Origin: Lathyrus oleraceus
Lineage: Eukaryota; Streptophyta; Magnoliopsida; Fabales; Fabaceae
Direction of reading: 5' to 3'
Length of the DNA stretch: 64,000 nucleotides
Assembly: GCF_024323335.1 (NCBI RefSeq)
Contig: NC_066579.1
Span: forward strand, 239,367,475-239,431,474
Shown piece by piece: positions 20,545-32,138 of this stretch (positions within the stretch are counted from its first letter, which is position 1; the number at the start of each line of letters is the position of its first letter). The notes below the pieces were generated by a model. That model was given only the letters and a program-made list of their open reading frames with translations, did no database searches and was not told the origin of the DNA. The position numbers and the translations under genes are program-made.

Positions 20545-23203
20545 TGTAACACCTATATTTTTAATTAAATATTTTATTTAACTATTAGCGCGTTTATTTG
20601 TGTGTTATTTGGTGCTTAGGGATATTTTGGTAATTTAATAATTTCGGAGTTATAGGATTTGAGAGCAGAAAAATAAAATGAGATTTATTGGAATTATTAG
20701 AAATAATTAGATAAATTAGTTATTTGGTAATAATTTGAGGAAATAGAAATTTAGAGAATTTTATTAAATATTTATTTAAATAGATTTTTTAGTTAATTAA
20801 AATAAAATAAAATAAATAAGAATTTGAGAAGTTTTGGTAAAAAATAAAAAGTAAAATGGTGAGAAATTGATTAAGTTGGGTCAAAAGTGAAATAACCAAT
20901 ATTTTAAAATTAGAGAAAAATAAATAGGAAAGTTTGAGGGGAAGCTAGATTGATAGTAGTGTGTTTGGGAATTATGAGAAAAGAGGCAGTGAAGAAATTG
21001 GAGGAGGGAGAGCAAGGAAGCCATAGCGAAAAGCTTGAAAACCTCAATTTCAAGGTAAGGGGGGGTTTCCTTATTAATGGGTGATAATAGGTAGCCATGG
21101 TAGCGAGGGTCCTTACCCTCCCATCGGCGCCAAGGGTTATGGTATTTTCTCTTCTGTAATGTGTTTGGCCAAATAAGATTTAGGCTTGATTGATGAATAA
21201 CATTGTGATTTGTTTTAGTATTATGGATGACCAATTGGGATTTGGGATAAATCTCATATGGTCACTGTATTTGATATTGATGCATCAAATGTTTGACCAA
21301 ATAATATTTGGGAAAAACTTTATTGGCAACGATTGATGAACAAATTGCTTTATCTGAGTTGCTATGAAAATTAAAGGAGATTTGAGATAGATCCCTTAAG
21401 ATCACTATAGTGATATTGTTTGTTGATTTAATATCATTTGTTGTTGATTATAATGTCATGATTGTTGAATTGTGCATATATATGGTGTTCATACCTTAGA
21501 TTTTTTCAGAGAGATGTCTGTAATTTTGAGCGACCCTATTTGATCGTGCTTCTCAAATTTTTCTAGAAAACCTTACGATGTGTATTCCTAAATTTTTACA
21601 GAAAACCCTTATGATGTGTATTTCCAAAAAAATTCAAAAAATGTTAAGATCTGTTTTCTCTAATGTCAGGAATCTATTTTTTTGAAAAAACTATATCTTT
21701 TTCACAAAAACAAAAACAAAAACAAAACAGAAAATCGCAGGTAGACATATGAGGGGATTGAGCGCCTTATTTCAGGCATACCTTGAGTTTTGTAAGTCGG
21801 TTTGGGATACCGTAAGTTGAATTGAAAAGCTAACACGATAGCCTTCTTTTTGAAATAGATAAATTGGGTTTAAAGGCGATATAATAGTAGCAGTTTGCTG
21901 GTTTCTATACCAGGGGATAGTCAATTTCAGTCTTGAATTATTCATCATGTTTCTCGCTTAACTAAAGTTTCATAAGTCCTTTTAGGATACCATCAGTTGC
22001 GTTCAGAATAGAGTTTAATGATGTTTCAAACTGTAGAATTTCATAATTTTATCAAGAGTATATAAATTTTTGTGCTAGTTTGAAGTCAAGCATTATGTTT
22101 TAGAGTTTTTACAAGAATTGTTGCGATAAGGCCGAACTAAAATAAATAGAACTGGAGTTTCATAACTCCACTTGAGATGTTGTTAAGTGAGTTTGAAAGA
22201 GGGCTTAAATAAATTTCAAACTCAAGAGTTTCATAATTTTATCATAATTCTATAATATTTGGTGTTATTTTGAGGTGAGACAGATTTAGAGTTAGGTCTA
22301 GAGTTTTGAATAATTTTAGATGTTGTTACCTTTCGTTACCTTTTGATGAGTTTAATGACCATATTTTATTTTGTTAGAGTTACTATATAGTTTTCATAGT
22401 TTCTTTTGAGTTGTTAGAGTTGGAGATCATAATATAGAATACACTTGAGCTAAGTTTGGAGCATTGTTGACATTATAAGGTTACCTTTTGAGTAATTTTG
22501 AGGAAAGTTGTCTTTTAAGTTCTTAGTAAAGTTATCACTCATGAATATTACCCTTAGAAAAATTGAGTACTTTAGAGTACCTTTGGGGCACTCAAAGGTT
22601 ATTTTCAATATTTGTTGGAGTTTTTAGAGTCCGGGAGCCCTTCAGTGGTATTTTAGAGCATCTTGTGACATTAGAGTCTTTTTTGGTGACCTTAGGGTCA
22701 CTTTTGAGTAAATTGAGAGAATTGTTTGTCATTATTTTGTTGATGGTCTGACATGATAATAATATTGAATTTTAAGAGTTTTTGAGAAAATAATAAATTT
22801 TTAAGAAACTATGGTGAGTTGATAATTAATTAGATTTTTTTGAAAATATATTTTGTGTGTAGTAATCCAAAGATAAATTATAGTGATGGATTTGAATGGT
22901 GTTTTAGTGATAACCGAGTATGGAGAATTATAGGTTCAAGAGTGGAACCTTTTGTGAATGATATAGACTTGTGTGTTATTATGATTTTGAGATGATGATT
23001 ATGTTGCATGTTATATTGTTGTGATAATACATTCATGTATTTTGGAGATAGGTAGGACTTTGGTCTATTTAGTGACCTCAGATCTATTTGGTGGGATTAT
23101 TGGTCTAGTTGAGAGACCAGAGGTGTGTCTCAGATCTATTTGGCCGGGATCGTCGGTTCAAGTGAGGGACCGGAGACCATGGAAGAAATCAGTAACATAC
23201 CTC
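20545..23203 (+). mobile_element. Second Tekay-like LTR, 5' part, broken by element B
   Basis: It starts tgtaacacctata and shares an ordered series of blocks with 17700-19650: rapid divergence in the AT-rich start, then ttaccctcccatc, gataaatctcatatgg, gtttgctggtttctataccag and agtaacatacctctgat. The homology ends near 23205, where minus-strand Ogre-type sequence begins. The two LTRs are strongly diverged, so this pair is old or derives from two elements. Confidence 0.65.
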
Positions 23204-24359
23204 TGATATCCATAAAAACTTGGTGTAGTGGTAAATTCATGGCCACTGAGCTATTGATTAACTCAACGTCAATAAACCAGAGTCGCCATCACACTTTTAT
23301 TATTTCCAAAGAAAAAGGGAGAAAGTACGAACAAAACCCAAAGATAAGAAGTTTTCAAATCGAAACTAATAAAATGTCAGAGATTACATGTAAGGGGGTT
23401 GGTTACATAAAGGGAAGGTATTAATACCCAAAATGTGTCCTTTTGGTTGAAAATATGTTTGTTTTAAAAATAGAATGAGGGGATGAGAAAAGAATTCATT
23501 ATTTACATTTTGTATTTGATAAGACTTTTAGTCTTATGCCTACATGCCAACATAAATGAGGGATAAAAACCTCGTAGTTTGTGGTAAAAATTTAAAAGAT
23601 AGGTGGATTGATTTTAACAAAAGCTTAAAGATCTTTTGTTATCAATGAGAGAATACTCAACCAAACATCCACCGATGATGAGGGCTTTACAACATTTAAG
23701 AGGGATGACTCCAACTTGGATTAAATTAACAAGTATGCCTCTAACCCCTAGTAAATGGAAAGTCTTACACTCAACATATCATGGAATGGGAGAATTACAT
23801 CTCAACCAAGGATAACTCAAATCTAAATGCCTTCTTTTTGAAAAGCTTAAAAGGAAAAATGCACCAAGTTACCAAAATGATTAGATGAGGTTGTTAGTTT
23901 TCTTTGGTCTTTTTGAAAATAAAGTCAATATGATTAAGTCTTTTTACAAGTTTGATTAAGAAAATAGTTTGAAAATCAATGGCATAAGACCAAGGTTTCT
24001 ACTCATTAAAACAAGTCTAAGTTGAAAAACAACAAGCAAAGAAGTTTTGAAAATGAGAAGGAGATTTTTGAAATTAATGAAGAATGAAGTGGAGATGAAG
24101 AGGCTATCCTATACAAAATTAAAAATTTTGAATTGAAAATATCTAACCCATGGGAAGCATCCACAAGACAATAGTGTCAAATAGAAACCCATTTCCTTTA
24201 GATTGTCAAGCAAACAACAAAGCTATAATCATCCAGGTAATTAATAAGAAACCCAATAGTATCCAATAAAGATAACCAATCACCCAAGCTAGCACTCCAA
24301 ATCAAGCAATCTTCAATGTCCTTTATGTGTATCAGATGAAAAATCCCTTGAAACATACT

Positions 24360-27300
24360 TGTCGCACCTCGAAAAAAAATGAGAGAACGACCTAGCAAAG
24401 CGCAATCACACTCGCAATGATGGACTGAACAAAGTCGCCACCGAAATTTATTTATTCCTAAAAAGGAAAAGGGAAATATCGATAAAACCCGTGAAATAAC
24501 GACAATGATTATGGTCGTCGCAACCAAATCAGGGTTCGGGAGTTGATTACGCAAGGGGAAGGTATTATCACCCCTCACGTCCATTGTACTCAACGGGAAC
24601 CATTAGGTTAATTGTGCGTGTTAGTGTTAGCTTGAAATGTTAGGCTTCTCAAGTTATTATGAGGGAAATAATAATAGGATCAAAAGAAAAGAGAAGATGT
24701 TTTTGCATTTTTGCAATAAAGGGGACTAAACCTAAGTTTTTTATTAATGGGCCTGACAAGATTTACAAATCTTGCTCCTACGTATCTCCGGGTGCAATAG
24801 AGAACTCAAGGCTTACGTAGTTTTGGGTAGAAAAACATTTGTTTGTTGGTCTATTTTAGCTAAAGCTATATTGTATTAATCGACGAAAACATTGTTTTAC
24901 CCAAAACAGACGAGGAGCGGACGTATACCACACATCGGATGGATTTACAAATCAACATTCGAAAAAACGTCACTTATCTCAACTCAACAATTATGGTCGA
25001 AGCATTGCTTTACATCACCTTAAGACAATGTGTCTTTCGTTTATGAAAAGGTTTTTTTAATCAATTGCATGACGACGAAAAAAAGTTTGATTGGTTGGAT
25101 GTATTTTTGGGCTTGAAAGACGAATATTTGTGACTTACAAGCTCTTACAACTTGGGTCTAATACTCGGGACTACGTCTGAACCTTTCACCCAGGTAATCT
25201 TTTTCTTTCAATTTTATTGAGAAAAGACGTTTGAATATTTATAAATATTTTAAAGGGAAGACGAATATTTGTGGCTTGCAAACTCTTACAACTTTGGCCT
25301 AATATTCAGGATTACGACATGATATTCCATCCAGGATAATTTTTTTCTTCATATTTTATTTAAGAAAATGGTTTGAATATTGGAGCATTATGAAGAGAAG
25401 ATGAATACATATTGCTTACAAACTCTTACAACTTGGGCCTAATATTCGGGATTGCGACCGAATATTCCATCCAGATAATCTTTTTCTTCCGATTTACTTA
25501 TGAAAATGGTTTGAGTATGAGAGTGTTTTGAAGAGAAGACGAATACTTATGGCTTGCAAGCTCTTACAACTTGGGCCTAATATTCAGGATTACGACTGGA
25601 TATTTCATCCAGGTAATCTTTTTCTTCAGATTTTATTGAGAAAAAGTTTTGAATATTGAAGTGTTTTGAAGAGAAGACGAATACATAGGGCTTACAAGCT
25701 CTTACAACTTGAGCCTAATATTCAGGATTACGACAGGATATTCCATCCAGGGTAATCTTTTTATTCCAAATTTATTTAAGAAAATGGTTTGAAATTATTT
25801 GATGGTAATTGAAATGCAGACAAGTAAATGCGGGCACGCAAAAAGAAAAGAGTTCATTGTAAGAAGGCCCAAGAGTAAGCCACGGGACTGGAAACCAACT
25901 GGAATCGAAAGCAAACTGAATTTAGCTCTAAGATAATTTAGAGTGGATTCATGTATGAATCACTCTATAAGAAGTCAAGCAACATAATTTATGCGTCTAA
26001 ATAATTTTTGAAAGTTAAATTGGATTTTAACTCTGAAATCGTAACGCAATAAAATCAATGTTGTTAATCAAATAATCACTAATAATTAGAAACACAAATA
26101 ATTAATTAAGATAAAATCAACTAACTAAATAAAAATTTAATTAATCAATTAAATGCTAAATTAAAAAAATAAATCAAGAAAATAAATTAAAAAAAAATCA
26201 CACAAAAGGAGGTGCATGTATGAATATGGGATGCAAATAATAATGTCTAAAGCCCAAAGCTCCACTAAAATTAAACCTTAATCCTATTAATAATCAAAAT
26301 AAATACAAATAATTATATATATAATAAAATAAAATTAATATAAAAACAAACAAAATACTAAAAACAAAAAGGGGCAGGCGTGACTTGCTTTTATGATATA
26401 CTGCCTATAAGTTACTATTATAACTAAATGAACTTTTTTTGTTCCTTTTTCTCAAATTTAAAAACTAGACAAATAAAAATAGGACATGTTGACATGTGAC
26501 TAATAATATTACAATAATAATACAACAAATAAAATAAATAATAAAAATGAACAAACAAACAAGCACATCATCTCTCTTACTTTACTGGGAAAATATTCTT
26601 ACATCAAAACTCTCTCTTATTATATTTTACTCTTTCATGGAAATAAAAGTATAAGTTTTTTTTTTCACAAACAAACAAAATATCATTCAAAATATATGAA
26701 AAAGAAACATATAATGATAGATTATCAAGAGTAAAAGGAAAGCTATCAGATCGAAGAAACGATGGTGGAGTTGTTGTTGATTCACATGAAGGTTGTTAGT
26801 GTAGAAGAAAAATTGTTTTACGGTGAGTGTTTAAGAAGTGTAAAGAATGGAAGTAGCAAGTGGTAGTTTTGTTTTTGTAAATTTTAGAGGAGTATGAGAG
26901 GATGATGATTGGTTTCATGGGGGTGTGATAAGTTCATATGGTGAGAGTTATGTACATGAGAGAGGAAGTTTGTTATGATAGTAGTGGAAAGTAGTTGTTT
27001 GTATGGATTTACATGTGAAGGAAAATTGTTGGTTTATGGTATAAAGAAACAAAGTGATAATTTTCATGGTGAGAAATTTATGTGTGGTTAGTTGATGAGT
27101 GTGAGTTTAATGTGTTGTTGTTGTAGGAATAAAGAAATATAAAAAAATAAACTCACCTGCAGTTTTACACTCTTGCTCCATTCATAATTTTTTTGATTTT
27201 TGTTGATTTGGATGAGTGGCTTTTGGTGAGATGGATGGAAAGGTTGGCACTTGTGAAAAGGAAAATATGTGAAGATGAAGGGAGTGTATCAACGTGAATC

Positions 27301-28098
27301 TCAGAACTTCATCAATCATTGCCATTTTTTATATATATTTTTATCACTTTTTCATTTTGAAATGAATTGAAAAAGAGAGATACTTGGAGTGGGACGCGTC
27401 GTTGGCTTACTGGTGCTGTCCTCCGTCTCTCCTCCCTCAACGAGTATATATGTGTTAGTTATTAGGGTTTCTCTATTTTTTTAAATGGCAATAGTGCCCT
27501 TGGAGTGTTATTTTAGGGATAAAATAAGATAAATTAAATTAAATTAAATAGAATGAACACTTTAAAAATAATCATAGTAAAAATGAAACAATACTACAAT
27601 TAAATCTATTTTCTTTTTATAAATATTTTGATTAAAAAATAAAAATAAAATGACTTAAAACGAATAAAAGTCGGATGCAAAAATGCTTGAAAAATTAAAA
27701 TAAATGCACTAGAATGATCAGCGCGAAATAAACCTCTCGGAAACATACAATTTTTTGTCAAATTTTGAAATGGAAAACGCCCGGTTAAAACACTCAGATG
27801 GATCAAAATGTGACCAAAAAGTGACTGAAAAAATAAATCGAGTATACCAGGTTAAACTACGCAAAACGTAGATTAATAAAACTGATGTTTGCAAGCTTTA
27901 TTTTGAAATTTTTTTGCCCGCTATTTTGGCACACATTTGACAATTGATTCAATCGGTATGCTTGTAGATCTAAAAAATTATTTCGAGTAATATTTTAGGC
28001 ACTATGCGGTATGGAATGGATGTCATGCTATGCAGAGATGCAATAACTATGATGAATATATTGAATCGCAAATTCAGGGTCAAAATCAGGGTGTGACA
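24360..28098 (-). mobile_element. Solo Ogre LTR inserted in LTR B
   Basis: Read on the minus strand it starts tgtcacaccctgattttg at 28098 and ends gaggtgcgaca at 24360, giving 3739 bp. Its first 500 bp follow the 5' LTR of element D block for block (tttatttcgcgctgat, gcatttttgcatccgactttt). The end carries aataccttcccc and ttcggtggcgac. Neither a primer site nor a polypurine tract adjoins it. Flanking pentamers atact (24355-24359) and ataat (28099-28103) agree at 4 of 5 bases, consistent with an aged target duplication and LTR-LTR recombination. Confidence 0.78.
25117..25795. repeat. Five tandem copies of a 139-bp unit in the solo Ogre LTR
   Basis: The anchor ctcttacaactt occurs at 25142, 25283, 25423, 25561 and 25699, spacings 141, 140, 138 and 138. 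Each unit also carries gaagacgaata, cctaatattc(a/g)ggatta and ccatccaggtaatcttttt-like blocks. Confidence 0.92.
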
Positions 28099-30230
28099 AT
28101 AATCAAAGAGAAAACATTAAATAATAACAATAAGATCAACATAACAATTTAGACAAAGAGAAAAAGTGTATCAGATAAACTCAAGGGAGTCTCTCAAGCT
28201 TGTGTCAGATGAATGACATTGGCCATATTTTTGGTCTCATATTAATTGCATTGGCCATGTTTTTGCTCCATAGCTCAAGAATGTTGCCTACTCTAAGTCC
28301 ATAGGTCCAAATCAAGTCACAGACAAAGATCTAACAGTCCACCAATGTGTTTTTTAGTGTTTTTGTTTTTATTAAGTATTTTAAGGTCCTAAGACCACAA
28401 ACAAAATATGATCACAAGCACAAAGTGTAATGGCTCAAGTGACCAAAAAATGAAAATAACTAAAGCATAAACATAGGCCCAAGTGAGCAAAGAGCAAATG
28501 ACTGAAGCATGGACATTTTGCATGAATATAAATGACAAAGTGCAAGAATTTAAATTGCATTAACCTAAATGACAAGAAAATTAAATGTTAGTTGTCAAGT
28601 TAGTATGTTAATTTGTGCCTTGAGGCAAATTTAACGCTATGTTAAACAATCGTAAGTAGGCTTATATAAAAGCCATACCTATCTAAGGTCGGTCAATAAT
28701 AATGTTGATGTTAATGCATGCTATAGACAAAGTATCCAAGACCAAGCTCCTAAAGCATACCACACACAAAAACAAGAGATGATGGGTCTATCTCAATCAA
28801 GCTTATGTTGATTCATCTGACACAAGGTCATTGATGAATCAACTAGCTAATGATCCATGAAAAGTCATTGGCCAAGAGATGATTGGGAAAGAAATGATAT
28901 GAAAATGGAGAGATAAAATGAAGGGGATCACAAATTGGTCAAAGGGTGAACCTCACTTGATCAATACCATTCATTCATCTTGAGGGATGAAGTTTTAAAC
29001 TTCATCAACCTCCTGAATCCAATGGTATTGACCCAAGTCAAGGTCCAATTCAACCAAGACCAAGGCCAAACAGAAGTAAGGTCAACATAAAGTCAATACA
29101 AAAGCTCACCAAAGCATTAAATCGATTAAAATATTTTAAAACATTTTTAAAAATGAAGAAAATAAATTTTCAAAGATCAAAAACCTAAAACCCCTTCAAA
29201 ATACCAAATGAATGACCAAGAGATTTATCATAGGTTAAGTAAGGTCAAAGTACCATTAACTAATTTTTTGGTATTTTTCAAAAGTCAAAAGTAATTAAAA
29301 ACCAATTAAAATAAGTTAAAAAATCACAAAATTCACCAATAATATCAAACTTAATCTAAAAATTAATTTTAAATCATAAATGGGAAGAAGAAAGTATTTG
29401 TGAATTTTTGGTGTTGGTCCCATAATTTTTGTATCAAAAATGAATTTATGGTTAATTTTAAAAGGAAAAGCCATTTAAAATTAATTTAGAAAAATAAAAT
29501 AAAAAGGAAAAACCGAAGCCATCAGATCTCCCTCATTAGTTGAGGTGGCAGGTCTGATGATCCAAAGCGCGTGCTCCATGATGTTCCTCAGTCAATGCGT
29601 CACACACATGGTAATCAAAATCAAAGGCTCATATTAAAAGATGGAAGAGAGATCCAAGGGTGAGAGCAATGACGATCTTCTTCTCCGGTGAGGGTCACTG
29701 GACTATCAAGATCGAACTTGGACAAAAATTTATGGATCTAACATCATTTTAAAGGAAAAATTGCAAGGATCACAAATATGGCCTCCATTTGTTTCATCTC
29801 TCACTCTATAATTAGAAAAGTTAAGATCAAATTAGAGGTGTTCAACTTGAGTTGCTTCGAATTAAGCTCAAAACAACTCAGTCACATTGCCTACATTGGT
29901 AGGACTTCAGCCAACACAAAATTCAGTTCAGATCTAGAGTGTGAAGGGAGAATCGAAGAGATGAAGTTTTGAGAAATTCACCTTCTGTGAGCAGTTTCTA
30001 AGCTTGGTTCTTGATGCAATGCTTCATGCTTTCTCTTCCTCTTGCTTGTAGAAACTTAATGGATGGAAAAAGGGAATGAATCTTTGGAGTTTTTGTTCAT
30101 AAACTTTGAGTTGAAAAAAAAAACTCGATTTCTCAATAAATCTTCAAATAAATCTATGGTGTGAGGTTATGGCAATGACTAGCAAAGCTTGGGCAGTGCT
30201 CTCCTTCAATTCCGAGCAAATGCTGTTTGA

Positions 30231-30236
30231 TTTATA
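30231..30236 (-). promoter_or_regulatory. TATA box of LTR B
   Basis: The minus strand reads cctataaatcaaacagc here, about 1.5 kb into the LTR, where Ogre-type LTRs have their promoter. The start of the element RNA would lie about 30 bases downstream on the minus strand. Confidence 0.5.
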
Positions 30237-31755
30237 GGTCAAGCAATTGATATGTGCACCTTTCCAAATTTGAATTAAAATGAGAAATTCTTGGTGCATG
30301 GGTGCATGGATGCATGTACATGCCTAATTAATTATCGGAATCCACTCTAAATCGTGCCAAGAAGTTGTTGAAGTCATCACACAAGGCCATGCAAAGTTGT
30401 GTATTGTTTGGAGCTTAAAAATTGCCAAAACAAGCCATGGAAAGACCTCATGCGCAAGTCCCTCATTTCTCATCTAAATGACGTGATCTTGGACTCTTTG
30501 GAAAGATCTCATCATGAGTAACAACTTTTATGTTGTGACCTTTTCAAGTTGAAGCTTGAAAATGGAGAAAGCTGGCCTTGAAGGTGGGGGTATCAAACAT
30601 ACTTAGAAATCTTTCTAAGTTATAAGCCAAATGACCTCTCTTTCTACCTTGAATAACTTTTGATGTGAGCTTCAAATGAACTTAGGTCCTCCTACAAGGT
30701 TATATATATATATTCCAATTCTATTTAAATTTACCATAAATTTGTCACCATTTGGAGCTTGGATGATGGAGTTATGGATTTTAGAAGTTGAGGAAATTTG
30801 CTTGTTCAATGATGATGACCAAAATGGACCTATAATGTTTCCTCATGGTACATGACTTTGAAAATAGAATTTGAACTTTCTCAAAGAAGAAAAGTTGAAG
30901 AAGACATATTGAAATTAATCATGAAACTTGTATCATATTCATATCTTAAAAAATGAGGAAGTTATGGTTCTTGGAAGTTGACCTTCTATCTAGGGCACAA
31001 ACAAAATGACCTATAATCTTTCACCATAAAAAATGACTTTCCAAGAAAAATTAGCTCTTTAGGACAAAATTAAAAGATGTTTGGAATGTCATAACGAATA
31101 TTTTTTATCTTAGAATAACTTTCATATGACAAAACTTGTAGGAGATTGGGTCTAGGAAACCCTAGATTTGACCAGTTGACTTTTCTGGTCAACTTCCTTG
31201 AATCAACTCACACACTTGAAGTTCCTTTGCTCTTAGGGTCTCATGTAGGATCATATATGCTTATTATGATGTTAAATGAAGTATCCTTTGATATATTTGA
31301 CCAAATTTAGAAGAAACTTGCTAAGGAAGGCACACAAGATACCCAGATGAATTAGGGATTCCTTGACAAACAAGCTTCAAACTCTTGATGAATTCTTGAT
31401 CAAAATGACAAATAAAGAACACGGGGATCCATATATGATGTTTATAACCAATTTGGACCTTTGCATGCTTGATATCTTGCATTGAGGGTCTTAAACCCTA
31501 GTTGTGGGCTTGGTGGGGCACAAATGGACACACACATTACCTACAAAAGAAACAAAGTTATACTAGACATATTTTTGTATTTTGGTTATTAAACAAAGAA
31601 AATAAAGTATGATACAATCATATATATGTGGTGATCTCTCCCAATGCAAATCCAATGAATGATTGATGAGGAGAATACCAAGGTGTGATCCCAATACCAA
31701 TGCAAAGCTATGAGATGGCGTGAGGGATCTTAGGGGTCAAAATTGGGGTCTTACA

Positions 31756-31768
31756 GTTGCCCCTATTT
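31756..31768 (-). promoter_or_regulatory. Polypurine tract of element B
   Basis: The minus strand reads aaataggggcaac directly before the LTR start at 31755. Element C has the near-identical aaataggggcagc at 52819-52831. This primes plus-strand DNA synthesis. Confidence 0.8.
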
Positions 31769-32027
31769 AAGGTCATTCTATCCGGAGATGTGAAGGTTAA
31801 AATCTTCGTATCAACGTGGTAGAATGGATTTAAATATTAACAACAAGAAACAAATTTTAGCCCCCAAGAGACCTCATGATGCATATGATATGAATGCAAA
31901 AATATAATCTTCTTGGGGGATATATTGCCACAAAGGAAAAGAATCCGGAAGAGACTGAAAGTCCACAGGAGCACAATGTATTCCATTAGGAAAACTCACT
32001 GAGGGTACAAAGACACTAGGGATAATA
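31769..32027 (-). other. End of the 3' non-coding region of element B
   Basis: No reading frame. It continues on the other side of the copia insertion at 37642, with the same style of short repeated phrases (such as ctagggataa). Confidence 0.6.
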
Positions 32028-32032
32028 AGTTA
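32028..32032. repeat. Target-site duplication AGTTA, left copy
   Basis: Precedes tgttagtacc at 32033 and matches 37637-37641 exactly. Confidence 0.88.
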
Positions 32033-32138
32033 TGTTAGTACCTTAAGATTGACATTAATTTTGTAAAACAAATAATGTACTCACCTCTGTTGTTTTAATA
32101 TGCTGGGTTGAAGAAATTCAACATCTGGACCAACATGT
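32033..32138 (+). repeat. Remnant of the copia 5' LTR (first 106 bp)
   Basis: Matches 36309-36414 with about three differences, then diverges at atgcagctac, so the rest of the 5' LTR is deleted together with the primer site. Confidence 0.88.

Larger units (their letters stand above)
23204..31755 (-). mobile_element. 3' LTR of Ogre/Tat-lineage element 'B', split by a solo LTR
   Basis: On the minus strand it starts tgtaagaccccaattttg at 31755, right after a polypurine tract. It ends near 23204; the conserved LTR-end block with ttattatttcc and gtcgccatcac (plus strand) is at 23280-23310. Removing the nested LTR at 24360-28098 leaves about 4.8 kb. A minus-strand TATA box lies at 30231-30236. The start is homologous to plus-strand LTR E at 54258. 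The exact left end is uncertain by about 20 bp. Confidence 0.7.

Noticed and set aside
23210..23260. tRNA A-box-like tggtgtagtgg, possible SINE or tRNA
   Set aside because: No B-box (ggttcga) at the right distance and no cloverleaf; it sits at the end of LTR B and is probably chance.
27606..27806. Short minus-strand open frame
   Set aside because: Lies in the solo Ogre LTR, in a block shared with LTR D where no frame is conserved.
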